Positions 1 to 7,344 of a stretch of 15,691 bases of DNA are shown piece after piece. This DNA is from JALWSI01 sp964569095 [NCBI: uncultured Aquificales bacterium] (lineage in GTDB: Bacteria; Thermosulfidibacterota; Thermosulfidibacteria; Thermosulfidibacterales): assembly GCA_964569095.1 (NCBI GenBank), contig CAZMTB010000137.1, positions 1 through 15,691 on the forward strand. Reading direction: 5' to 3'. Both the position numbers and the translations under genes were made by a program. Under the pieces are notes generated by a model. The model did no database searches, had not been told where the DNA came from, and worked only from the letters and a program-made list of their open reading frames with translations. The number at the start of each line of letters is the position of its first letter. Within the stretch, counting starts at the first letter, position 1.

Positions 1-74
1 TTGAAGAGATGGTGCTGCTTGGTTCATCGGGGGTGGAGGTTCTCACCTCGTTGCCCAGGGGGCTTAGGGTGTGA
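1..74 (+). CDS. C-terminal end of an unidentified gene (partial)
   Basis: An open frame enters from the left edge (first complete codon at base 3) and ends at the TGA at 72-74. It encodes 23 residues reading EEMVLLGSSGVEVLTSLPRG and then LRV. The main support is its 4-base GTGA overlap with the thioesterase start at 71, the usual geometry of translationally coupled genes. The fragment is too short to assign. It has a faint likeness to the tail of a fold-type IV aminotransferase, but too few residues follow for that family, so I give no function. Confidence 0.45.
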   Translation, partial: EEMVLLGSSGVEVLTSLPRGLRV

Positions 75-475
75 GGGTATGCAGGGTTGACATAAGGGTG
101 AGATACGCCGAGACTGACCAGATGGGTTATTGCTACTACGCGAACTACTTCACGTGGTTCGAGGTTGGCAGGTCTGCCTTGATGAGGGAGGCGGGCAAGT
201 CGTACCGCGAGGTGGAGGAAGAGGGCTTCATCCTTCCCGTCATCGAGGCCCATTGCAATTACAAGAAACCCGCCATCTTTGACGACCTGGTGACGGTTGA
301 GACCTGGGTCACCTACCTGAGGAGTCGCAAGGTCACCTTCAACTACCGAATAGTGAGAGGGGAGGAGCAGCTGGTGGAGGGTTACACGGTTCACCTGCCG
401 GTGAATCCTTCTGGCAAACCGGTGGCCCTGTCGGGAGAGATAGTTGAGCTTCTGAGGCCCTACCTTCAGGAGTGA
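71..475 (+). CDS. YbgC/FadM-like acyl-CoA thioesterase (hotdog fold)
   Basis: This 134-residue protein is the usual size for a single hotdog-domain thioesterase of the 4-hydroxybenzoyl-CoA thioesterase/YbgC family, which hydrolyse acyl-CoA thioesters in the cytoplasm. The family signature is near the N-terminus: RYAETDQMGYCYYANYFTWFE at about residues 11-31, with the presumed catalytic Asp16 in the ETDQMG segment. The later segment VHLPVNPSGKPVAL (about 107-120) matches the final strands of the fold. The start is a GTG with AGGGGG about 8 bases upstream (57-62), and it overlaps the preceding gene by GTGA. It converges with uppS with no spacer. The substrate cannot be read from the sequence; short- or medium-chain acyl-CoA, or an acyl-ACP, are the family options. 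Confidence 0.88.
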   Translation: MRVCRVDIRVRYAETDQMGYCYYANYFTWFEVGRSALMREAGKSYREVEEEGFILPVIEAHCNYKKPAIFDDLVTVETWVTYLRSRKVTFNYRIVRGEEQLVEGYTVHLPVNPSGKPVALSGEIVELLRPYLQE

Positions 476-1195
476 TCACACCCCACCGAACCTTCTCTCT
501 CTGCTCTGGTACTCTAAAAGCGCCTTTATTAGGTCTCCCTTCCTGAAGTCGGGCCAGAGAACGGGGGTGAAGTAGAACTCGGCATAGGCATTCTGCCAGA
601 GCATGAAGTTGCTGAGGCGTATCTCTCCGCTGGTGCGGATGAGTAGATCGACCTCTGGTAACTGGGGACAGTAGAGGTGGGCCTTCACCGTATTCTCGTC
701 GATCTCTTCCGGCGATATCCTTCCCTCGGCTACCTGACGGGCAATCTCTCTGCAGGCGTCGGTTATCTCTGCCTGTCCCCCGTAGCTCAGGGCGAGGTTT
801 AGCACCATTCCGGTGTTCTTGGAGGTCTCTTCTATGGTATCCTCCAGTTTCTTGCGGGTGGATGCCGGTAGTCTCTGAAGCCTTCCCATGGCGCTCAGGC
901 GGATGTTCTGTTTCATCATTGTGGGGAGCTCTCTCTCCAGGTACTCTTCCAACAGCATCATGAGCAGCTCCACCTCTTCGGGAGGGCGATTCCAGTTCTC
1001 GGTTGAGAAGGCGTAGAGGGATAGCACCTCTATGCCCAGCTCTGCTGCTGCCTCGGTGATCTCCTTAACCCTTTTCACACCTTCCCTGTGCCCTTCCCAT
1101 CGGGGGAGCCCCTTCAGGGTGGCCCACCTGCCGTTCCCGTCCATGATGATGGCGACGTGTGCAGGAAGCCTGTTCTGCGCCAGGTGGTTCTTCAT
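476..1195 (-). CDS. uppS: Undecaprenyl diphosphate synthase (cis-prenyltransferase)
   Basis: UppS condenses farnesyl diphosphate with isopentenyl diphosphate units to make the C55 lipid carrier for peptidoglycan and other wall polymers. The 239-residue length is normal. The catalytic signature MDGNGRWA is at residues 18-25 (Asp19 binds Mg-diphosphate). GHREGVKR follows at about 36-43, STENWNRP at 64-71, and the IPP-binding C-terminal motif RTSGEIRLSNF at 187-197. It is the last gene of the minus-strand translation run, 101 bases after the ferredoxin. It ends directly against the convergent thioesterase, so the cdsA and dxr genes that often follow uppS are absent. No Shine-Dalgarno sequence precedes the ATG (the upstream bases are TATGAAAA), unlike its neighbours; a short leader ORF ends 3 bases before it. 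Confidence 0.97.
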   Translation of the reverse strand: MKNHLAQNRLPAHVAIIMDGNGRWATLKGLPRWEGHREGVKRVKEITEAAAELGIEVLSLYAFSTENWNRPPEEVELLMMLLEEYLERELPTMMKQNIRLSAMGRLQRLPASTRKKLEDTIEETSKNTGMVLNLALSYGGQAEITDACREIARQVAEGRISPEEIDENTVKAHLYCPQLPEVDLLIRTSGEIRLSNFMLWQNAYAEFYFTPVLWPDFRKGDLIKALLEYQSRERRFGGV

Positions 1196-1198
1196 TTT

Positions 1199-1231
1199 TC
1201 ATATGCCATACAGCTTACAGAAAACTCTCAT
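1199..1231 (-). other. Candidate 10-codon leader ORF upstream of uppS
   Basis: Reading the minus strand, AGGAG (1241-1237) is followed after 5 bases by an ATG (1231-1229) that opens the peptide MRVFCKLYGI and stops at TGA (1201-1199). One AAA codon then separates it from the uppS ATG, in the same frame. uppS itself has no ribosome binding site, so ribosomes finishing this mini-ORF could reinitiate at uppS. An overlapping ATG at 1235-1233 would give MNESFL instead, with poorer spacing. This is a geometry-based inference; the peptide has no recognisable homology. Confidence 0.35.
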
Positions 1232-1248
1232 TCATGCTCCTGGAATGA

Positions 1249-1287
1249 AGAAGGGGCGTCCCCTAACAGACAGCGGACGCCCCTTCT
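1249..1287 (-). terminator. Strong hairpin between ferredoxin and uppS (possible terminator or attenuator)
   Basis: A perfect 13-bp inverted repeat, AGAAGGGGCGTCC at 1249-1261 and GGACGCCCCTTCT at 1275-1287, encloses a 13-base loop. It starts about 10 bases after the ferredoxin stop on the minus strand. The 3' arm ends in CCCCTTCT and continues TCATT, a weak U-rich tail, so termination is plausible but not certain. It could be a partial terminator that lowers uppS transcription relative to the upstream genes, or an mRNA processing or stability element. It lies immediately before the uppS leader ORF. Confidence 0.6.
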
Positions 1288-1296
1288 GTTTAAGGT

Positions 1297-1467
1297 TTAA
1301 CCTTCAGAGATGGCGTCGGTGGGGCACACCTCCACGCAGGCCCCGCAATCGGTGCACTTCTCGGGGTCGATGGAGTACTTCTCCTCGCCCTCAATAATGG
1401 CCTCTGTAGGGCATACCTCCAGACAACTTCCGCATGCCACGCACTCGTCACTGATCACATGTGCCAT
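1297..1467 (-). CDS. 2[4Fe-4S] clostridial-type ferredoxin
   Basis: A 56-residue low-potential electron carrier. Two classical CxxCxxCxxxCP motifs are complete: Cys9, 12, 15, 19 followed by Pro20, and Cys38, 41, 44, 48 followed by Pro49. This is the pseudo-two-fold arrangement that binds two [4Fe-4S] clusters in small bacterial ferredoxins, and the rest is acidic as expected. The start is well supported: the minus strand reads AAGGAGGTGA (1483-1474), a near-perfect anti-16S match, 6 bases before the ATG. It lies 44 bases after frr, in the same direction, and is followed by the hairpin at 1249-1287. Partners cannot be told from the sequence; in anaerobes such proteins serve oxidoreductases for 2-oxoacids, hydrogenases and Rnf. 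Its position between frr and uppS is unusual. Confidence 0.96.
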   Translation of the reverse strand: MAHVISDECVACGSCLEVCPTEAIIEGEEKYSIDPEKCTDCGACVEVCPTDAISEG

Positions 1468-1511
1468 AGGTCTTCACCTCCTTAATTTTGGGGAACACCC
1501 CTGAATAGAGT

Positions 1512-2068
1512 CTAAAACTCTAAGATCTCCTTCTCTTTCTCCTCGATGATCCTGTCCACCTTGCCGATGAACTCGTCGGTTATCTGCTGAACCTCCTTGG
1601 TTCCCTTCTTGGCGTCGTCTTCAGAGATCATCTTCTCCTTTTCGAGTTCCTTGATCTGGGCGTTGGCGTCTCTCCTGATGTTTCGTATTGCCACCTTGCA
1701 ATCTTCGCCCATCTTCTTCACCAGCTTGGTTAGCTCCTTGCGCCTCTCCTGGGTGAGAGGCGGGAAGACTATTCTCACCACGTTGCCGTCTGAGGTGGGG
1801 GTGAGGCCCAGCCCTGAGTTGGTTATGGCCCTCTCTATCTCTTTCAGCACCCCTTTGTCCCAGGGCTGAATGACGATCATCCTGCTCTCTGGCACAGACA
1901 ATGAAGCCACCTGGTTCAGTGGAGTTGGGGTTCCGTAGTAGGTTATCTTTATGTCCTCTACCAGGCCTACCGAGGCCCTACCCGTCCGTATGGCTGAAAG
2001 GTCCTTGGTAAGGTGGGAGATAGACTTCTCCATTCTGGTCCTTGTGTCGTCGTAAACGTCGTTAAGCA

Positions 2069-2069
<1 letters not shown>
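1512..2069 (-). CDS. frr: Ribosome recycling factor
   Basis: RRF works with EF-G to split post-termination ribosomes. The 185-residue length equals the family norm. The N-terminal helix of the three-helix bundle includes the conserved segment AIRTGRAS (about 26-33), and YGTPTPLNQVASLSVPESRMIVIQPWDK marks domain II. The C-terminal half is charged helix (ERRKELTKLVKKMGEDCKVAIRNIRRDAN). Two starts are possible: GTG at 2072 gives a 4-base overlap with the pyrH stop, and ATG at 2069 overlaps it by one base. I prefer ATG 2069 because the GAGGAG upstream then has normal spacing and the N-terminus (MLNDVYDDTRTRM) aligns with known RRFs. Confidence 0.97.
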
Positions 2070-2806
<737 letters not shown>

Positions 2807-3406
2807 CTACTTCTCTCCCAGCTGAAAGCGAACGAACCTGCTCACCTTTATGTTCTCTCCCAGCTTGGCAATCGTCTCGGCTATCCTGTCGGATACGGTC
2901 TTGGAGGGTTCTTTGATGAACTTCTGGTTCAAGAGACAGGCCTCTTCGTAGAACTTCTTGAGCTTTCCCTCTACGATCCTGTCTATGATCTTCTCGGGAC
3001 GGCCCTCTTCCACCGCCTGGGACCTGTAGATCTCCTTCTCCCTCTCTACGACCTCTTCGGGAACATCTTCAGGGGAGAGATACTGGGGTGCAGCGGCGGC
3101 TATGTGCATGGCAATGTCCTTCACCAGTGCCTGGAAGTCGTCCGTTCTTGCAACGAAGTCGGTCTCGCAGTTTATCTCTACCAGTACGCCTATCTTTCCA
3201 CCCATGTGGATGTAAGACCCTATCACTCCCTCTTTCGTCTCTCGTCCTGCCCTCTTGGCCGCTGCTGCCAACCCCTTCTTGCGCAGCAGGTCAACGGCCT
3301 TCTCGATGTCGCCCCCTGTCTCCACGAGGGCCTTCTTGCAGTCCATCATTCCTGCGCCTGTCTTCTCGCGTAGCTCCTTAACCAGTTGGGATGTGATCTC
3401 GGCCAT
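2807..3406 (-). CDS. tsf: Elongation factor Ts (short form)
   Basis: EF-Ts is the guanine nucleotide exchange factor that recycles EF-Tu. The N-terminal UBA-like domain is clear ([24 protein letters not shown], about 4-27), and the EF-Tu-contacting TDFVAR is at 82-87 within the [11 protein letters not shown] signature. At 199 residues it is the short form, lacking the second core subdomain present in the roughly 280-residue E. coli protein; short forms are known in Thermus and several other phyla. Start ATG 3406 follows the rpsB stop by 4 bases, with GGAGGA overlapping the end of rpsB, so the two are probably translationally coupled. Confidence 0.97.
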   Translation of the reverse strand: MAEITSQLVKELREKTGAGMMDCKKALVETGGDIEKAVDLLRKKGLAAAAKRAGRETKEGVIGSYIHMGGKIGVLVEINCETDFVARTDDFQALVKDIAMHIAAAAPQYLSPEDVPEEVVEREKEIYRSQAVEEGRPEKIIDRIVEGKLKKFYEEACLLNQKFIKEPSKTVSDRIAETIAKLGENIKVSRFVRFQLGEK

Positions 3407-3410
3407 GGTT

Positions 3411-4250
3411 CTATTCCTCCAGTTCCTCTTCTATTGTCTCTGCAAGGTCTTCCAGCTTCTCCAGCATCTCGTCGGGAAGCACCTCCGAGGGAACGTCGTC
3501 GGTGGTGTAGACCTCTTTCTCTCCCTCTATCTCCTGCTCTGCCACCTCTCCGCCTATCTTCTCGGTGAAGAGGTGCTGCCCCTCGATCACCGCGTCGGCG
3601 ATCTTGCCCGTGATGAGCTTTATGGCCCTGATTGCGTCGTCGTTTCCTGGAATTATCCAGTCTATCTCGTCGGGATCGCAGTTGGTGTCCACTATTGCCA
3701 CTATGGGGATGTCCAGCTTCCTTGCCTCGGCCACGGCGATGTACTCTGCCTTGGGATCTACCACATAGAGGGCGTCTGGGATGCGGGTCATCTCCTTGAT
3801 CCCTTTCAGGTTCTTCTCCAGCTTCTCTATCTTGCGGTTCATCAAAATGGCCTCTTTCTTGGTGAGCGAGTCGAAGTAACCGCTGTCTCTAAGGTTCTCA
3901 AGCTCTTTCAGCCTCTCTACGCTCTTCCGTATGGTCACAAAGTTGGTCAGGGTGCCTCCCAACCACCTGTTGTTCACATAGGGCATCCCGCACCGTTTGG
4001 CCTCTTCCTCTATGGTGTCCCGAGCCTGTTTCTTCGTTCCCACGAAGAGGACCTTGCCACCCTCTGCGGCCAGGTCTCTCACGAAGGCGTAGGCCTCTTC
4101 AAAGAGCCTCAGGGTCTTCTCCAGATCAACGATGTGGATACCGTTTCGAGAGGTGAAGATGTAGGGTTTCATTTTGGGATTCCAGCGCCTGGTCTGGTGG
4201 CCAAAGTGGACACCGGCCTCCAGGAGCTGCTTCATGGTTAGTACCGCCAT
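3411..4250 (-). CDS. rpsB: 30S ribosomal protein S2
   Basis: S2 binds the 30S head-body hinge and is needed for S1 docking. The N-terminus shows the S2 signature [23 protein letters not shown] (about 10-32), then [18 protein letters not shown] and [14 protein letters not shown]. The second signature appears as PDALYVVDP and later [26 protein letters not shown]. The protein is 279 residues, longer than the E. coli 241, because of an acidic Glu-rich tail of about 50 residues (ending [14 protein letters not shown]), a common lineage-specific extension. The ATG has AAGGAGGA about 7 bases upstream. It heads the rpsB-tsf-pyrH-frr block, 75 bases after prfB. Confidence 0.98.
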   Translation of the reverse strand: MAVLTMKQLLEAGVHFGHQTRRWNPKMKPYIFTSRNGIHIVDLEKTLRLFEEAYAFVRDLAAEGGKVLFVGTKKQARDTIEEEAKRCGMPYVNNRWLGGTLTNFVTIRKSVERLKELENLRDSGYFDSLTKKEAILMNRKIEKLEKNLKGIKEMTRIPDALYVVDPKAEYIAVAEARKLDIPIVAIVDTNCDPDEIDWIIPGNDDAIRAIKLITGKIADAVIEGQHLFTEKIGGEVAEQEIEGEKEVYTTDDVPSEVLPDEMLEKLEDLAETIEEELEE

Positions 4251-4293
4251 ACTCCGTCCTCCTTTCGGTTGAACCTCCGCCCCGTCTCGCCAC

Positions 4294-4322
4294 GGAGAGA
4301 ACCCCTTGGGGCACCCCTCTCC
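4294..4322 (-). other. Hairpin in the prfB-rpsB spacer
   Basis: The 75-base spacer between prfB and rpsB (4251-4325) is G+C-rich and shows no AT-rich -10 element. It contains GGAGAG (4294-4299) paired with CTCTCC (4317-4322) around a 17-base loop that itself holds CCCCTTGGGG. No U-run follows on the minus strand, so it is not a good terminator. S2 genes in several bacteria carry structured autoregulatory leaders; whether this is one is unproven. Confidence 0.25.
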
Positions 4323-4325
4323 CGG

Positions 4326-5454
4326 TCAGGAGCGTGTGTTTTCGGTGTTGCTTGCCCTCCCCTTTCGGAGATAGGCCTCTATAAACTCATCTATCTCCCC
4401 GTTCAATACCCCTTCTGCATTGCCCTTCTCCACCCCGGTTCTGTGGTCCTTAACCAGCTGGTAGGGATGAAGCACGTAGGAGCGTATCTGGCTCCCCCAG
4501 GCTATCTCCTTCTTGCCTTCGGTCATCTTTGCCAGTTCCTTCTCTCGCTCTTGGCGTTTCAGCTCGTATAGCCTTGCCCTGAGGACCTTCATTGCCATCT
4601 CGCGGTTCTTGAGCTGGGACCGTTCGTTCTGGCATTGCACCACGATACCCGTGGGCAGGTGGGTTATGCGAACCGCGGAGTCGGTCACATTCACGTGCTG
4701 TCCCCCTGGACCGCTCGAACGGAAGGTGTCTATCTTGAGGTCTTTCTCGTTAATCTCCACCTCAATAGAGTCGTCTATTTCCGGAAAGGCGAAGACGGAG
4801 GCAAAGGAGGTGTGCCTGCGGTGGTTGGCGTCGAAGGGGGAGATTCTCACCAGCCTGTGTACCCCCGACTCGGCCTTCAGGTAACCGTAGGCATAGGGAC
4901 CTATAACCTGTATGGTGGCCCCCTTTATGCCTGCGTCGTCGGCCTGCTGGACGTCTAACATCTTCACTTCGTATCCCTTGTTGGTTGCCCAACGGGTGTA
5001 CATTCTCAGCAGAATAGACGCCCAGTCCTGAGACTCTGTTCCACCTGCGCCTGGGTTTATGGAGAGCAGGGCAGAGCTCTTGTCGTGGGGGCCGGTCATC
5101 ACGGAGATGAGCTCCTTCTTCTCCAGAATCTCCTTCAGCTCTCTCACCTCGGAGACCAGCTCCGAGGTGTCACCCTCTTCCTCCTCCAGGAGCTCTATCC
5201 ATGCCTCTACGTCGTTGAGTCTGCGGCAGATATCTTCAAAATCTGAGATCTCGTCCTCTATCTGGCTCTTGCGTTTCAGAACCTTTTGGGCCTCTTCCCT
5301 GTCGTTCCAGAAGTCGGGTTTTGAGCAGACCCCTTCCAGTTCTCTGGCCTTCTCCCTCAGGCCGTCTATGTCAAAGAAACCTCCTTAGTTCTTCGGTTCT
5401 CTCCCTCAGAGAGAGCACTTCGCTCTTCAACTCCTCTATGCCCGGGCTTCCCAT
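4326..5454 (-). CDS. prfB: Peptide chain release factor 2, made by +1 programmed frameshift
   Basis: RF2 terminates translation at UGA and UAA. The gene is in two frames: codons 1-27 (5454-5374) end at an in-frame TGA (5373-5371). A +1 shift at CTT-TGA-C then continues from 5372 to the stop at 4326-4328, giving 375 residues. Landmarks fall at E. coli numbers: PDFW at 46-49, the codon-recognition tripeptide SPF at 205-207 and the peptidyl-hydrolysis GGQ at 250-252. The first start codon inside the second frame (GTG near 5147) would delete about 100 N-terminal residues, so I chose ATG 5454, preceded by AGGGAGAGG. Synthesis should be autoregulated: when RF2 is scarce, ribosomes pause at UGA and shift. 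It lies 75 bases upstream of rpsB, probably co-transcribed with it. Confidence 0.96.
5371..5385 (-). promoter_or_regulatory. prfB +1 programmed frameshift site
   Basis: The minus strand reads AGGAGG (5385-5380), TTT, CTT (5376-5374), TGA (5373-5371), then C. This is the canonical RF2 recoding signal: an internal Shine-Dalgarno sequence 3 bases from the slippery CUU codon, a UGA stop in the A site and a following C that weakens termination. The spacing matches the E. coli site exactly. The stop here is codon 28, against codon 26 in E. coli. Shifting yields Leu-Asp (LDIDGLREKARELE), the expected RF2 sequence. Confidence 0.95.
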
Positions 5455-5625
5455 ACTTCCTCTCCCTGTCAGACTCCAGATTATTTGATAGTGGTAAACT
5501 CACCTCACTCCCGCCGGCTAAGGGGTAATAGAAGTGGGTGGGGTAGTCAAGGCCTCATTACTAAAACGGCTTTGGTTTGCTGTTTTTAGAGAGCGATTTG
5601 GAGCTTAGGACTGATAAGGCTCGTT

Positions 5626-6588
5626 TTAGACCGCCCGGTAGGTGGGTTCTCTACCTTCGAGAACGCTCACCAGGTCCGATGCGGCGGCTCGTGCCATGCG
5701 TCTCCTCGTGTCTCCACTTGCACTGCCAAGATGGGGCAGCAACACCACCCGTGGCGTTTCAAGTAATAGCTCGTCTATTTCTGGTTCTCTTTCGTAAACA
5801 TCAAGACCTGCCCCCCATATCTCACCTGAATGTATCGCTTCCGCCAACTCTCTCTCTTTCACTATTGGTCCCCGGCCAATGTTGATGAGAGTGGCAGTTG
5901 GTTTCATAAGCCTGAACTCCTCCCTTCCAAACCTCCCCTGGGTCTCCGGGGTGAGGGGGGCAGATATGAGGAGGTGATCACTCTCCCTCAGCAGGGTCTC
6001 GAACTCCACCAGCTCTGCTCCTACCTCTTCTTCGTGGGGGCTTCTGTTGCGGTTGTGGTAGATGACCCTCATATGGAAGCCCCTTGCCCGCCTTGCTATT
6101 GCCGAGCCTATCCTTCCCATTCCGAAGATTCCCAAGGTGGAGTGGTGAATGTCCTGTCCGATGAGCAGGTGGTGGCGCCATCCCTTGAACCTGCCCTGCC
6201 GGCAGAATTGGTCTCCTTCTACCACCCGTCTCGCCGTGGCCATCAATAGGGCCCATGCGAGGTCGGCGGTTGCCTCTGTCAGTATTCCCGGGGTGTGGGT
6301 CACCACTATTCCCCTTTCCTTCACCTTGTCCAGGTCTATGTGGTTGAGACCGGTGGATACACTGCTGATCACCCTGAGGTTTGGGGCAGAGTCTATCAAG
6401 GGAGCGTCTATCCGGTCGTAGAGCATGCACAGCAGACCGTGGGCATCTCTTACGGCGTCTCTTATCTTACCGTATTCAACGGGCTCTTCAGAGTCGAAGT
6501 AGAGCACCTCCAGTCCTTCGCGGTTGAGTATATCGTCAACCTGTTCTCTAACGGGGCAGGTCACCACCACCCTTCTCTTTTCACTCAT
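5626..6588 (-). CDS. NAD(P)-dependent D-2-hydroxyacid dehydrogenase (glyoxylate/hydroxypyruvate reductase-like)
   Basis: This is a cytoplasmic oxidoreductase interconverting 2-oxoacids and D-2-hydroxyacids. The 320 residues cover both domains of the family. The Rossmann nucleotide loop GMGRIG is at 156-161, and the catalytic triad is present: Arg239 in NIGRGPIV, Glu268 in YEREPEI and His286 in LLPHLGSAS. The substrate-loop segment [10 protein letters not shown] (76-85) fits the glyoxylate reductase/GyaR-type subgroup more than phosphoglycerate dehydrogenase, since there is no ACT domain, but the substrate is not decided by sequence. It starts at ATG 6588 with an ATGA overlap on the sirtuin gene and is the last gene of the symporter-sirtuin-dehydrogenase operon. 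The 171 bases after it (5455-5625) hold only weak imperfect hairpins and the prfB ribosome site. Confidence 0.92.
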   Translation of the reverse strand: MSEKRRVVVTCPVREQVDDILNREGLEVLYFDSEEPVEYGKIRDAVRDAHGLLCMLYDRIDAPLIDSAPNLRVISSVSTGLNHIDLDKVKERGIVVTHTPGILTEATADLAWALLMATARRVVEGDQFCRQGRFKGWRHHLLIGQDIHHSTLGIFGMGRIGSAIARRARGFHMRVIYHNRNRSPHEEEVGAELVEFETLLRESDHLLISAPLTPETQGRFGREEFRLMKPTATLINIGRGPIVKERELAEAIHSGEIWGAGLDVYEREPEIDELLLETPRVVLLPHLGSASGDTRRRMARAAASDLVSVLEGREPTYRAV

Positions 6589-7340
6589 GAGTTTCTCCTG
6601 CTCTCTTCCACCTTTTCCACAATACTGGTGAGGGTTTGGGATGCACTACCACCCACGAATAGGGTGGGAAGGGAGTGGGTTAGGGGAGTCTCTTCCAGGT
6701 TGAGCTCTATCACCATTCCCCCGTTCCTCTTAACCTCGTAGGGTAGCTGTGCGGCGGGATAGACCTGGGCAGAGGTGCCCACCACCAGCATGCAGTCGCA
6801 TATGCTCGCCTCTTCAAAGGACTCCCTTAACACCTCTGGCGGTATGGGTTCCCCAAAGAAGACCACATCTGGCTTGAGAACCCCTGAACAGCTGCATAGG
6901 GGTGGTAGCTCTTCCAGGGAGATCTCCTCTATTCCGTATCTCTTGCCGCAGGACAGGCAGGTGAGGCTCTCTCCACTTCCGTGAAACTCAAGTACCCTCT
7001 TGCTTCCCCCTGCCTGGTGGAGACCGTCCACGTTCTGGGTGATCACCGCCTTCAATATGCCCATCTCTTCGAGCCTCGCCAGGGCCCGGTGGGCGGGGTT
7101 GGGCTTGGCGTTCTGCACGATATCGTAGAGCTCCTTCAGCATCTGCCACACCATCTCGGGCCTGCTGGTGAAAGAGGAGATGTGGGCGTACTCTGCCGGA
7201 TCGTACCGGTCCCAAAGTCCCTGGGAACCCCTGAAGGCGGGTATGCCGCTCTCTACGGATATTCCCGCCCCCGTCAGGGCAACCACGTGTCGTGCCTCTG
7301 CAATAAGCTTGGCGGCTCGTTCTATCTCTGCCTGTACCAC
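6585..7340 (-). CDS. cobB: Sir2-family NAD-dependent protein deacylase (sirtuin)
   Basis: Sirtuins remove acyl groups from protein lysines using NAD+, giving nicotinamide and O-acyl-ADP-ribose. From the preferred GTG at 7340 the protein has 251 residues, the normal bacterial size. Motifs are [15 protein letters not shown] (24-38, NAD binding), TQNVDGLHQ (101-109), catalytic His120 in EFHGSGE, a zinc site made of Cys128/Cys131 (CLSC) and Cys149/Cys151 (CSC), and VVFFGE. The second zinc pair is CxC, a known variant. The YxxR pair of desuccinylases is not evident in the VWQMLKELY segment, so deacetylation is the simpler guess. A TTG at 7409 would extend it 23 residues into the upstream symporter gene; that stretch is basic and unlike sirtuins, so I rejected it. 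The start lies 4 bases after the symporter stop, with a weak AAGGT site. Confidence 0.93.
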   Translation of the reverse strand: MVQAEIERAAKLIAEARHVVALTGAGISVESGIPAFRGSQGLWDRYDPAEYAHISSFTSRPEMVWQMLKELYDIVQNAKPNPAHRALARLEEMGILKAVITQNVDGLHQAGGSKRVLEFHGSGESLTCLSCGKRYGIEEISLEELPPLCSCSGVLKPDVVFFGEPIPPEVLRESFEEASICDCMLVVGTSAQVYPAAQLPYEVKRNGGMVIELNLEETPLTHSLPTLFVGGSASQTLTSIVEKVEESRRNS

Positions 7341-7344
7341 GTAT

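Noticed and set aside
3255-4241. A 328-residue plus-strand open frame opposite rpsB and tsf
   Set aside because: It is antisense to certain ribosomal genes and its Leu/Val/His/Gly-rich content is the complement of their codon pattern.
4326-5147. prfB starting at GTG 5147 as a complete gene
   Set aside because: This would remove about 100 residues of RF2 domain 1. The upstream sequence continues the RF2 protein, including PDFW, across a canonical frameshift site.
5527-5552. TTGACT with TATTAC on the minus strand as the prfB promoter
   Set aside because: The spacer is only about 14 bases and no hexamer at 16-18 bases fits, so the prfB promoter stays unassigned.
5562-5588. Hairpin TAAAACGGC/GCTGTTTTTA after the dehydrogenase gene as its terminator
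   Set aside because: On the minus strand, where it would be needed, the stem has an A-C mismatch and a bulge. It pairs better on the plus strand, where no gene precedes it.
5601-5622. Imperfect hairpin GAGCTTA/TAAGGCTC three bases after the dehydrogenase stop
   Set aside because: It has a short bulged stem and no U-run on the minus strand; too weak to call a terminator.
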